In this document: in pieces, positions 7,697 through 15,057 of the stretch
Numbering within the stretch: the stretch's first letter is position 1
Layout of the letters: every line of letters starts with the position of its first letter
Assembly (NCBI GenBank): GCA_030704225.1
Contig: CP131915.1
Span: forward strand, 1,364,001 to 1,428,000
Reading direction: 5' to 3'
Source of the DNA: Kosakonia sp. H02
GTDB taxonomy: Bacteria; Pseudomonadota; Gammaproteobacteria; Enterobacterales; Enterobacteriaceae
DNA length: 64,000 bases
Position numbers and translations under genes: made by a program
Notes under the pieces: model-generated
Database searches by the model: none
Told to the model about the DNA's origin: nothing
Seen by the model: only the letters and a program-made list of their open reading frames with translations

Positions 7697-7876
7697 GTGG
7701 GAAAAACATTACATCAGGAAACGCTACCAACCGTGGACTGTACCTGGCAACTTGTTTTGAGTATTGCCGGTGTGACATTGATGCGCAGCAATTCTGTTGC
7801 GGTTAAAGCACTGGGTGCCAGCCTCACCACACTGAGTCTGATACGCATCATCAAAAAACTCGCCACACTTGCCTGA
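7697..7876 (+). CDS. Small hypothetical protein with GTG start (59 aa)
   Basis: An open frame of 59 codons starts with GTG at 7697, five bases after a good GGAGG, and ends at TGA 7874-7876, 35 bases before the next gene. The product (VGKTLHQETLPTVDCTW...) has a weakly hydrophobic middle and a basic C-terminal part (LIRIIKKLATLA). It is in line with the neighbouring island genes. The good ribosome binding site and spacing support it; I recognise no family. Confidence 0.5.
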   Translation: MGKTLHQETLPTVDCTWQLVLSIAGVTLMRSNSVAVKALGASLTTLSLIRIIKKLATLA

Positions 7877-7911
7877 TCTCCCTTGCTGCAAGCTCAGAGG
7901 AAAAAAGCAAT

Positions 7912-8340
7912 ATGTCTGAAAATACCCAAGGAAAACTCAAGGGACTGAAAGAGAAATTAAATCTGCGGGGAAATATCTCCCCCACTGATAACAAGGATGA
8001 GCAGGTAGAAGAAAATGTCAGTGAGCAAATTACAGAAGGGCCAGAATCCCGTACTACCCGATATAAGCGCTTGCTCGACAGTATCGTTATCAGCGGTTTG
8101 CTGACCATTGCCGAGGATAAACTCAGTGACGATGTGTTTATCGAGTCGATGTTCAGTAAGGCTTATGAGCTTCTGCCTGTGCCGGTCAGACTGGTTGTTA
8201 GAAGGGAATGGTGTCTGGATTATCTCCAGTCACGGAAAGCCCCGTTACTGGCGCAGCTCCAGCTCTACCGAGCCGAAAGGCACGGCTCAGCAGAAATGGT
8301 GCCTCCTGCCCTGGAACCCACGTTACCACCAGCGACCTAA
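7912..8340 (+). CDS. Hypothetical island protein (142 aa)
   Basis: This is a soluble, highly charged N-terminal half (about residues 1-50, Lys/Glu/Asn rich, probably disordered) followed by a helical part (about 50-110) with LLDSIVISGLLTIAEDKLSDDVFI and a Pro-rich tail (VPPALEPTLPP). GAGG lies upstream of the ATG. It lies between a small hypothetical gene and the DUF932 gene, and a strong terminator follows at 8364. No function can be assigned. Confidence 0.6.
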   Translation: MSENTQGKLKGLKEKLNLRGNISPTDNKDEQVEENVSEQITEGPESRTTRYKRLLDSIVISGLLTIAEDKLSDDVFIESMFSKAYELLPVPVRLVVRREWCLDYLQSRKAPLLAQLQLYRAERHGSAEMVPPALEPTLPPAT

Positions 8341-8363
8341 TCAGACTCATCAATAACAGACAG

Positions 8364-8389
8364 GGCCATCCTTCGGGGTGGCCTTTTTT
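8364..8389 (+). terminator. Strong intrinsic terminator with TTCG tetraloop
   Basis: GGCCATCC (8364-8371) and GGGTGGCC (8376-8383) pair over 8 bp with one G-T, close with a TTCG tetraloop and are followed by six T residues. It ends the transcript of the 142-residue gene before the DUF932 gene. Confidence 0.85.
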
Positions 8390-8414
8390 ATGTCCATTTT
8401 CTACAGGAGTTTTT

Positions 8415-9236
8415 ATGACCCGTTTAGCCAGCCGCTTCGGCTCAGTCAATCTTGTTCGCCGCGACCGCCCGCTAACCCGTGACGAACTGGCGCACTATGT
8501 GCCGAGTGTCTTCAGCGAAGACAAACATGAATCCCGAAGTGACAGGTACACCTATATCCCAACTATTTCCCTGCTCGATAACCTACAACGTGAAGGCTTC
8601 CAGCCATTCTTTGCCTGCCAGACCCGAGTTCGAGACCAGAGCAAACGAGAGCATACGAAGCACATGCTGCGCCTGCGTCGTGAAGGTCAGATTACTGGCA
8701 AACAGGTTCCAGAAATTATTCTACTAAACAGCCACGACGGCTCTAGCTCATATCAGATGTTACCGGGGTTATTCAGATCGGTTTGCCAGAATGGGCTGAT
8801 TTGCGGTGAGAGTTTTGGTGAAGTTCGTGTGCCACATAAAGGCAACGTAGTAGAGAAAGTAATCGAAGGAGCATACGAAGTACTGGGGATATTTGACCGC
8901 GTAGAAGAGAAGCGCGATGCCATGCAGTCGCTTTTGTTGCCGCCACCCGCTCAGCAGGCAATGGCTAAAGCGGCATTAACCTATCGCTTTGGTGAAGAGC
9001 ATCAGCCGGTGACAGAATCGCAGATACTTTCCCCACGCCGCTGGCAGGACGAAAGCAATGATCTCTGGACCACTTACCAGCGTATTCAGGAAAACCTGAT
9101 TAAAGGCGGTCTGTCGGGGCGAACGACCAAAGGTCAACGCTCCCATACACGTGCCGTTAAAGGCATCGACGGGGATGTGAAGCTGAACCGCGCACTTTGG
9201 GTGATGGCCGAGAATATGCTGCAGCTTGCTTCATGA
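8415..9236 (+). CDS. DUF932 domain protein (YfjQ/YafZ-like)
   Basis: The 273-residue protein resembles the DUF932 proteins (YafZ, YfjQ) that stand upstream of the radC-like and toxin-antitoxin genes in CP4-type islands of E. coli. Recognisable segments include LTRDELAHYVPSVFSEDKHESRSDRYTYIPT, ending at about residue 50, and HTKHMLRLRR with LLNSHDGSSSYQMLPGLFRSVCQNGL further on. The molecular function of the family is not known. The start at 8415 follows CAGGAG by 6 bases. Confidence 0.85.
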   Translation: MTRLASRFGSVNLVRRDRPLTRDELAHYVPSVFSEDKHESRSDRYTYIPTISLLDNLQREGFQPFFACQTRVRDQSKREHTKHMLRLRREGQITGKQVPEIILLNSHDGSSSYQMLPGLFRSVCQNGLICGESFGEVRVPHKGNVVEKVIEGAYEVLGIFDRVEEKRDAMQSLLLPPPAQQAMAKAALTYRFGEEHQPVTESQILSPRRWQDESNDLWTTYQRIQENLIKGGLSGRTTKGQRSHTRAVKGIDGDVKLNRALWVMAENMLQLAS

Positions 9237-9259
9237 ACCTTTTTACCATCCATCTCTTC

Positions 9260-9293
9260 ATGCCCTGCCACTAAGCAAGCGGGGCATTTTGTT
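9260..9293 (+). terminator. Intrinsic terminator after DUF932 gene
   Basis: TGCCCTGC and GCGGGGCA form a GC-rich stem around a 10-base loop and are followed by TTTTGTTTT. It separates the DUF932 gene from the RadC-like gene. Confidence 0.7.
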
Positions 9294-9306
9294 TTAAGGA
9301 ACAATT

Positions 9307-9777
9307 ATGTCAGCACTCAATTTATCCCCAATATTCCTGCCAAATGAGCAGCGCGTTATTCGTCGGGCGTTACGACTGCTGGAAAAATATCAGCGTCAAC
9401 CGAGTGAGTCTTTTACCTCCACCAGCTTCACCAAGACCTGGCTTCAGCTACAGATGGCTCATCAGGAGCGGGAAGTATTTATCGTGATGTATCTCGATAA
9501 CCAGCACTGCCTTTTGGGGCGAGAAACGCTGTTTACCGGCACGCTCAGCCATACCGAAGTACATCCGCGCGAAGTTGTGAAGTCAGCCCTGAAGCACAAC
9601 GCCGCTGCAGTGATTCTGGCGCATAACCATCCGTCCGGTACGACAGAAATAAGTCAGCAGGATAAACACATCACCCAGCGAATAATGAAAGCGTTAGCAC
9701 TGGTAGAAGTGCGAGTGCTGGATCATTTGGTTGTTGGGAACGAAGTGGTGTCTTTTGCTGAATGTGGTTGGTTGTGA
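9307..9777 (+). CDS. RadC-family JAB-domain protein (YeeS/YkfG/YfjY-like)
   Basis: This 156-residue RadC-like protein has the MPN/JAB metal site: HNAAAVILAHNHPSG at about residues 98-112 (the HxH...) and the downstream S/TxxD around SQQDKHIT. The paralogues YeeS, YkfG and YfjY occupy the same position in CP4 islands. Despite the RadC name, a DNA-repair role is not established. It is followed 8 bases later by the DUF987 gene. Confidence 0.9.
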   Translation: MSALNLSPIFLPNEQRVIRRALRLLEKYQRQPSESFTSTSFTKTWLQLQMAHQEREVFIVMYLDNQHCLLGRETLFTGTLSHTEVHPREVVKSALKHNAAAVILAHNHPSGTTEISQQDKHITQRIMKALALVEVRVLDHLVVGNEVVSFAECGWL

Positions 9778-9785
9778 GGTGCAGA

Positions 9786-10007
9786 ATGAAAATCATCAGT
9801 AAGCGCCAGGCGATGCATATTTATCGTCAGCATCCCGAATCCCGGTTATCTGCCTTCTGTACAGGTCATTACCAGTGGCATGGCAGTGTCTGCCATTACT
9901 ACGGACGTGAAGTTCAGGATATCAGCGGTGTACTCGCTGTTTTTGTTGAGCGTCGTCAGGACCGGGCAGGCCCATATGCCATCCTTCGCAGCGTGACGAT
10001 GAATTAA
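9786..10007 (+). CDS. DUF987 protein (YeeT/YkfH-like)
   Basis: The 73-residue protein MKIISKRQAMHIYRQHP... matches the small YeeT/YkfH family, always found between the radC-like gene and the cbeA/cbtA pair. It is basic and His/Arg-rich and has no known function. I used the ATG at 9786, 8 bases after the radC-like stop; the frame opens earlier but overlaps that gene. Confidence 0.88.
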   Translation: MKIISKRQAMHIYRQHPESRLSAFCTGHYQWHGSVCHYYGREVQDISGVLAVFVERRQDRAGPYAILRSVTMN

Positions 10008-10038
10008 TCACTTCTCTCAGTCATTAAGGAATATGTTA

Positions 10039-10404
10039 ATGCAATCGACCACCTTATCCGGCTCATCAGCGGAGAACGCATCCTGCCTTCAGTGGGGATT
10101 AAAACGTAATATCAAGCCGTGCTTCGGCGCTCGCCTGGTACAGGAAGGCAACCGTCTCTACTTTCTGACTGATCGGGCTGGGTTTGATGGCTCATTCAGT
10201 GACGATGAAGCTTTGCGTCTGGACCAGGCATTTCCACTGATGATGAAACAGCTTGAGCGGATGCTAACGACTGGCGAGCTTGATCCTCGCAGCCAGCACT
10301 GCGTCACACGGTATCACAACGGACTTACTTGTGAAGCTGACACTCTCGGCTCTCATGGCTACGTTTACATTGCCATATATCCCCAGTCAGCTCTAACCAG
10401 ATAA
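10039..10404 (+). CDS. cbeA: CbeA/YeeU-family type IV antitoxin
   Basis: The protein (121 aa from the ATG at 10039) has the CbeA hallmark WGLKRNIKPCFGARLVQEGN at about residues 19-38 and the C-terminal region CVTRYHNGLTCEADTLGSHGYVYIAIYP. In E. coli CbeA counters the toxin CbtA indirectly, by promoting bundling of MreB and FtsZ, so the pair is called type IV. AAGGA stands 8 bases before this ATG; an ATG at 10033 is the alternative start. The toxin gene follows 33 bases later. Confidence 0.9.
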   Translation: MQSTTLSGSSAENASCLQWGLKRNIKPCFGARLVQEGNRLYFLTDRAGFDGSFSDDEALRLDQAFPLMMKQLERMLTTGELDPRSQHCVTRYHNGLTCEADTLGSHGYVYIAIYPQSALTR

Positions 10405-10437
10405 CACCTTCCTCTTCTTTTATCAGGGACTCAACTC

Positions 10438-10758
10438 ATGCATATTTCAACTGTACCGGCAACAGTGACGGTTTCGTCACGCCTGTCTCCTGTCCAAGTT
10501 TGGCAAAAACTATTAACGTATATTTTAGAGCATCATTACGGCCTCACGATCAACGACACACCGTTCAGTAACGATACGACGATTCAGGAACATATAGAGG
10601 CGGGAGTGCATCTTACTGATGCTGTTAATTTCCTTGTGGAACGATTCGAGCTTGTGCGCATTGACCAGAAGGGTTTCTCCTGGCAGGATCAAGAACCTTG
10701 GATAACATCTTTGGATGTTCATCGGGCACAGTTCAACCTTGGCTTGAAACGCTCATAA
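10438..10758 (+). CDS. cbtA: CbtA/YeeV-family toxin
   Basis: This is a 106-residue toxin of the CbtA/YkfI/YpjF family, which binds the cytoskeletal proteins FtsZ and MreB and blocks division and elongation. Family-typical regions are SPVQVWQKLLTYILEHHYGLTINDTPF at about residues 20-46 and the C-terminal half IEAGVHLTDAVNFLVERFELVRID with the SWQ... segment. It is the last island gene, only 110 bases before the selC-like junction. The pair may stabilise the island. Confidence 0.9.
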   Translation: MHISTVPATVTVSSRLSPVQVWQKLLTYILEHHYGLTINDTPFSNDTTIQEHIEAGVHLTDAVNFLVERFELVRIDQKGFSWQDQEPWITSLDVHRAQFNLGLKRS

Positions 10759-11201
10759 ATCAGCCAGCTGATCATTAAGGAAAAACATGTGGGGGCATAA
10801 TCGGGGGCATGTCAGTAAAGAGCATATGAAAATAATCAATAAATTCAACATGATTAACCACCAAATGCGACTCCTGTGATCTCCGCCAAACGTGGCTTTT
10901 CTTTATTAGAACGTATTAAAGCTTCGATAAAAATCATTAACCGTTATGTTTTTAGCTCTGAATTTTATTAGCAAAAAATAAATGAGACACAAGTCGCATT
11001 TATTTATGCAATGTCTTTTTATTTTCCTTTCGCACCCAGTATTAATCGCACCTTTTAGTTTCCTTATTAATTTCAGATGTTTCATTACCCATGATCTTTA
11101 TTAATCATGCTATCTTCGCCGGCGAAAACAAATGGTTTCCCGTTTTAACTCACCAGTATTAACAAAATATTCACACATAACTGTTCACACGAGGAAGAAT
11201 A
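10759..11201. other. Island-host junction region without genes
   Basis: After cbtA the region holds a doubled word GGGGGCAT (about 10791-10816), the selC-like fragment at 10868-10888, then AT-rich DNA with an inverted repeat AATAAATG (10977-10984) / CATTTATT (10997-11004), and presumably the promoter of the GNAT gene at 11202. I see no coding frame of substance. Confidence 0.5.
10868..10888 (+). other. selC 3'-end fragment: probable right attachment site of the island
   Basis: CGACTCCTGTGATCT followed by CCGCCA matches the last 22 bases of E. coli selC (T-loop side, acceptor stem and CCA) with one T missing. The rest of the tRNA is absent, so this is not a gene but the duplicated end left by integration at selC. 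It divides AT-rich island genes from host genes, and host genes downstream (yicL, nepI, yicN) are selC neighbours in E. coli. The intact selC and the integrase would lie to the left of the window. Confidence 0.75.
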
Positions 11202-11780
11202 ATGAATGTGAGAGATGCGACTTATTCAGATATCGATATGGTATGTGATCTGCTTGCCGATGCCTTTTATGACGATGTACTTATTAAATCTGCTTTCCCA
11301 GTTCCCGAAAGACGAAAAGATGCGCTGCGCAGCTTTTTTAGAATTTATGGGGAAATAGCGCTAAAAAAAGGCGGCATTATTATCGATGAAAATAACAGCG
11401 GCGCATTGATGTATTTGCATTACGACTCAGAAAATATCACTGACGAAATAATATTGAAGCAATTCCAGGACGAATATAGTCCCGATTATGCCGTAATGGC
11501 GTTCTTAATGCACAAACTCAGCGCTTATCACCCTAAAACCCCGCATTACTATATTTTCGTCCTTGCCATCCCGGGGCAAGAATATGGTATGGACGTGATA
11601 GGTGCACTGTTACGCAGACTGCATGTCCTGCAAGATAAGGCCGGCATCCCCTGTTATGCCGAATGCACAGCGATGCGGGTGCAAAAACTCGCCAGTCGAC
11701 TTGGATATCAACATGCTGGCTTCCCATTGTGTATAGAGGGTTTCCCGGAACTTTATCCGATATTAAGAAATCCGCAATAA
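11202..11780 (+). CDS. GNAT-family N-acetyltransferase
   Basis: This 192-residue protein has the GNAT fold layout: an N-terminal strand-helix (MNVRDATYSDIDMVCDLLADAFYDD), a long middle, and the acetyl-CoA region around YYIFVLAIPGQEYGMDVIGALLRRLHVLQDKAG at about 118-150, where the usual R/Q-x-x-G-x-G loop is replaced by a divergent EYGMDVIGALL. GAGGAAGAATA precedes the start. It stands 39 bases before a PLP-dependent decarboxylase gene in the same direction, so the likely substrate is the amine made by that enzyme. Base composition is AT-rich compared with neighbours, suggesting transfer. Confidence 0.75.
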   Translation: MNVRDATYSDIDMVCDLLADAFYDDVLIKSAFPVPERRKDALRSFFRIYGEIALKKGGIIIDENNSGALMYLHYDSENITDEIILKQFQDEYSPDYAVMAFLMHKLSAYHPKTPHYYIFVLAIPGQEYGMDVIGALLRRLHVLQDKAGIPCYAECTAMRVQKLASRLGYQHAGFPLCIEGFPELYPILRNPQ

Positions 11781-11819
11781 ATAAAAATATCTATAATTAT
11801 TCACACACAAGGGATTGTA

Positions 11820-13643
11820 ATGAAAAACTTAGCTACAAATTCCAAAAAAAAACACCAGGAAATTGCGAACTCTTTTTTTCCTTCTGCATTCAATGATAAG
11901 AACGATGCTCTGGCCAGTACTATCCCCGGACTACTTGCACATATAAATACGTTACGTCCTGATAATAATGGCCCTGCATATTTAGGCGAAAGCGGTGCAT
12001 TCAATGATAAGAACGATGCTCTGGCCAGTACTATCCCCGGACTACTTGCACATATAAATACGTTACGTCCTGATAATAATGGCCCTGCATATTTAGGCGA
12101 AAGCGGTAGCCTGAATATTAATTTCAATGAAGTAAAAAACATCGAAATGGCTGACAATATTGGCAGCTGCGATGACGTAATTAAACAAACTGTCGCATTA
12201 TTTAATGGTATGCCAAACTGGGGCCATCCATTAACCATGTGTAACGTTATCCCGCAAGCGAATATCGCTTCCATTATTGCAGCCACGATGGCGCAACTCT
12301 TTTCGCCGAATATTTTATCAGGTGAATATGCCTGGAATGTGCAACGCGCAGAATTAGAAAGCGCCGGGATGCTGGCAAATATGGTGGGATGGAAGGGGCA
12401 GGATGCCGGCGGGGTTTACACCTATGGCGGCTCCGGCTGCTGGACTTACCATGTTAAGTACGCGCTTACGCGTGTTTTGCCCCAGTCCCGCACCGGTGGT
12501 GTACGTACCGATGCTAAAGTCATCTGCTCTCAGCAAGCACATTACTCCATGCTGAACAGCACGGACTGGGCAGGCCTGGGAATGAACAACGTTATTCGCG
12601 TCAAAACCGATCCAAATACCAATGCGATGGATCTTAACGATCTGGAATCGGTGCTTCAGTCCCTGCAAGCGCAAAATATCCCTGTCGCGTCGGTTGTCTG
12701 CACCATGGGAACGACCGATGCTAATGCCTTCGATCCTGTTGCTGGTGTTCGCCGTTTGTTAGACCGTTATCCCAACGGTGCCCCGTATGGCAAAGCGCTG
12801 CTCTATTGCGATGCAGTAACCAGCTGGTCATGGCTGGCATTTCAGAAATATGACTTTGCCCGCAACCCACTGCAATTTACCGATACACTGTTACCGATTC
12901 TGGAAAGCAACTGCCGGGCTTTGCAGGATATGAAATACGCCGATGCAATTGGCATTGATTTTCACAAAGCGGGCTTTGCGCCCTATATCAGTAGCTTTTT
13001 TGCCTACCGCAATGCCGAAGAGTTTGAAACCCTTCACCAGCGTCCCGGTTCGGCTTATCTGCAATCCCGAACGCCGTACAATCCGCTTGATTACACGCTG
13101 GAAGCGTCGCGCTCGGCGACCGGAGCGCTAGCGGGCTGGGCAACGATGAAATACTTCGGTTATGAGGGTTTTCAGGCCATTCTTGGCACGATTATGGAAA
13201 ACCATCACACGTTGCGTAACGTGCTGAAAGCGGAGAGCACCAGCGTCTGCGTCAATACGCACGATCACGGGTTAGTTACTCTGTTCCGGGTTTATCCACA
13301 GGGAGTTGAAGCAGAGCAACAATATCAGCATGAGCTATGCGATCCGGCATATAAGCCGCAACTTCTGGCACACAACCAATTGACACTGGATATTGGCAAT
13401 AAACTGTACGAGTGGTTTCGGGCGGGCAAGAAAATTAACGGCAAGTACACGCCGTATATGAGTTTCACCACCGGCTTTTGCGTCACGGAATATAACCGCG
13501 ACGCGAGCGATGCAGATGCCACGGTCTTTGCGTTGAAAATCTATATTATGAATACGCATCTGACCCCGGAATTGATGCAACATGTTGTGGATTGCATTAT
13601 GGCCGCGAGAGACAACGTGACTGGCATTGTTAGCGACCAATGA
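11820..13643 (+). CDS. Group II PLP-dependent decarboxylase with tandem N-terminal duplication
   Basis: The protein (607 aa) belongs to the pyridoxal-dependent decarboxylase family that includes glutamate, diaminobutyrate and aromatic amino acid decarboxylases. The PLP-binding lysine is Lys383 in DFHKAGFAPYISS, and the upstream HYSMLNS and LLYCDAVTSWSW segments contribute to the cofactor pocket. Residues 23-59 and 60-96 are exact copies (AFNDKNDA ... YLGESG), encoded by a perfect 111-bp tandem repeat; without it the protein would be about 570 residues. The reading frame stays open. A GNAT acetyltransferase precedes it. The substrate cannot be named from sequence. Confidence 0.85.
   Translation: MKNLATNSKKKHQEIANSFFPSAFNDKNDALASTIPGLLAHINTLRPDNNGPAYLGESGAFNDKNDALASTIPGLLAHINTLRPDNNGPAYLGESGSLNINFNEVKNIEMADNIGSCDDVIKQTVALFNGMPNWGHPLTMCNVIPQANIASIIAATMAQLFSPNILSGEYAWNVQRAELESAGMLANMVGWKGQDAGGVYTYGGSGCWTYHVKYALTRVLPQSRTGGVRTDAKVICSQQAHYSMLNSTDWAGLGMNNVIRVKTDPNTNAMDLNDLESVLQSLQAQNIPVASVVCTMGTTDANAFDPVAGVRRLLDRYPNGAPYGKALLYCDAVTSWSWLAFQKYDFARNPLQFTDTLLPILESNCRALQDMKYADAIGIDFHKAGFAPYISSFFAYRNAEEFETLHQRPGSAYLQSRTPYNPLDYTLEASRSATGALAGWATMKYFGYEGFQAILGTIMENHHTLRNVLKAESTSVCVNTHDHGLVTLFRVYPQGVEAEQQYQHELCDPAYKPQLLAHNQLTLDIGNKLYEWFRAGKKINGKYTPYMSFTTGFCVTEYNRDASDADATVFALKIYIMNTHLTPELMQHVVDCIMAARDNVTGIVSDQ
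11886..12107 (+). repeat. Perfect 111-bp tandem repeat inside the decarboxylase gene
   Basis: Bases 11886-11996 are repeated exactly at 11997-12107, a multiple of three, giving a 37-residue in-frame duplication near the N terminus. Complete identity points to a recent slippage or unequal-crossover event, or to an assembly artefact; the sequence itself cannot tell which. Confidence 0.95.
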
Positions 13644-13667
13644 AAAAAGGGGGAAATCCCCCCTTTC
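13643..13667 (+). terminator. Bidirectional terminator between decarboxylase and old yellow enzyme genes
   Basis: AAAAAAGGGGG and CCCCCCTTT form an A-tail/G-C stem/T-tail hairpin right after the decarboxylase stop and 13 bases before the stop of the convergent gene, so it can serve both strands. Confidence 0.8.
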
Positions 13668-13679
13668 TGCACTGCGTTA

Positions 13680-14783
13680 TCAAGCTTGTAGCGCCGGATA
13701 GTCAAGATACCCTTCTGCACCGCCGCCGAAGAATTTCTCCCGGACAGGCTCATTCAACGGCAGATTGTTTGCCAGGCGGTGCGGCAAATCCGGGTTGGCG
13801 ATAAACGGGCGGCCAAAACCAATCAGGTCTGCCCAGCCTTTTGCCAGCGCTTCTTCGGCGCGTTCCGGTGTATATTTTCCTGAATAAATCAGCGTACCGT
13901 GGAAAATAATACGCAGCGCTTCTTTAAACGCTGCTGGCATTACCGGTGCGTCATCCCAGTCAGCTTCCGCGATATGAATATAGGCAATGCCAATCTCATT
14001 TAGCACGCTTGCTGCTGCCAGGTAAGTCGCCTCTGGCGTATCGTCGCGCGAACCCATCAGCGTGGTCAGCGGAGCAAGGCGAATACCGACGCGCTCCTTG
14101 CCAATCGCCGCCGATACCGCTCCCACGACTTCTTTCATAAAGCGCAGACGGTTTTGCAGCGCGCCGCCGTATTGGTCATCACGCAAATTAGATTGGGAAT
14201 CAATAAACTGATTAATCAGATAACCATTGGCACCATGCAGTTCGATGCCATCGAAACCCGCAGCAATTGCGTTACGCGCAGCTTGTGCATAGTCGTTGAC
14301 GATAGCGGGGATTTCATCGAGCGTCAGCGCACGCGGCATAGTGTGCTGAACCATATCGCCGACGCCGTTCTCCGGCCCACGACCTTCTACATCGACAAAC
14401 ACTTTTACGCCTTCAGCCTGAATGGCGGAGGAAGAAACCGGAGCCGCATTACCCGGCTGCAATACAGTGTGAGAAACACGTCCCACATGCCACAGTTGTG
14501 CAAAGATTTTCCCGCCAGCGTTATGTACCGCGTCGGTCACTTTTTTCCAGCCCGCAACCTGCGCCTCGGTATAAATACCCGGCGTCCAGGCATAACCCTG
14601 ACCCTGCTTGCTGATTTGCGTACCTTCGCTGATGATAAGACCCGCGCTGGCACGTTGTGCGTAGTAATCCGCCATCATATCCGTCGCCACATCACCGGCT
14701 CCGGCACGGGAACGCGTCATCGGCGGCATCACGATACGGTTATTAAGCGCGAGCGCATTCAGAGAGTATTTATCGAATAACAT
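13680..14783 (-). CDS. Old yellow enzyme / NemA-like alkene reductase
   Basis: This is a 367-residue FMN-dependent ene-reductase that reduces activated C=C bonds (enones, maleimides) or nitro compounds with NAD(P)H. The family signatures are MPPMTRSRAGAGD near residue 20, the substrate-binding pair in ELHGANGYLINQFIDSQSNLRDDQYGG (His and Asn of HxxN, about residues 182-185), and FFGGGAEGYLDYP at the C terminus. It is a paralogue of E. coli NemA rather than its orthologue. AAGGA stands 9 bases upstream of the start. A 15-bp palindrome lies about 100 bases upstream. Confidence 0.9.
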   Translation of the reverse strand: MLFDKYSLNALALNNRIVMPPMTRSRAGAGDVATDMMADYYAQRASAGLIISEGTQISKQGQGYAWTPGIYTEAQVAGWKKVTDAVHNAGGKIFAQLWHVGRVSHTVLQPGNAAPVSSSAIQAEGVKVFVDVEGRGPENGVGDMVQHTMPRALTLDEIPAIVNDYAQAARNAIAAGFDGIELHGANGYLINQFIDSQSNLRDDQYGGALQNRLRFMKEVVGAVSAAIGKERVGIRLAPLTTLMGSRDDTPEATYLAAASVLNEIGIAYIHIAEADWDDAPVMPAAFKEALRIIFHGTLIYSGKYTPERAEEALAKGWADLIGFGRPFIANPDLPHRLANNLPLNEPVREKFFGGGAEGYLDYPALQA

Positions 14784-14883
14784 GGTTGCTTATCCTTTCT
14801 TGATTCGGTCAGTGTGGTTGTGTTTAACAACCTGATGGGAAGCAGGATAAGCGCTGAGTAATATTGAATAAATAGCAATAAAG

Positions 14884-14898
14884 GCAATAGACTATTGC
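14884..14898. promoter_or_regulatory. 15-bp palindrome upstream of the ene-reductase gene
   Basis: GCAATAGACTATTGC is a perfect dyad with a single central base, preceded by a further half-like word (AGCAATAAA). It lies about 100 bases upstream of the minus-strand ene-reductase start and could be an operator for a TetR- or LysR-type regulator. T residues follow on the plus strand, so weak terminator activity is an alternative. Confidence 0.4.
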
Positions 14899-15057
14899 TT
14901 TTTTGGCACAAAAAAACCTGACCAGCATTTGCAGGATAGCGACGGAGCGCTTACAGTCGATAACGACACGTTGCTTTTCAACTTTTTATTTTGCGGGAAG
15001 CGTTATGTTGTTCATTGATTTTCGCGTCGTCGCGGCGGCGCAACAGGAGTGCCGCTA

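Noticed and set aside
10868..10888. Possible tRNA gene at the selC-like match
   Set aside because: Only the 3' end is present and one acceptor-stem base is missing, so it is an attachment-site copy, not a functional selC.
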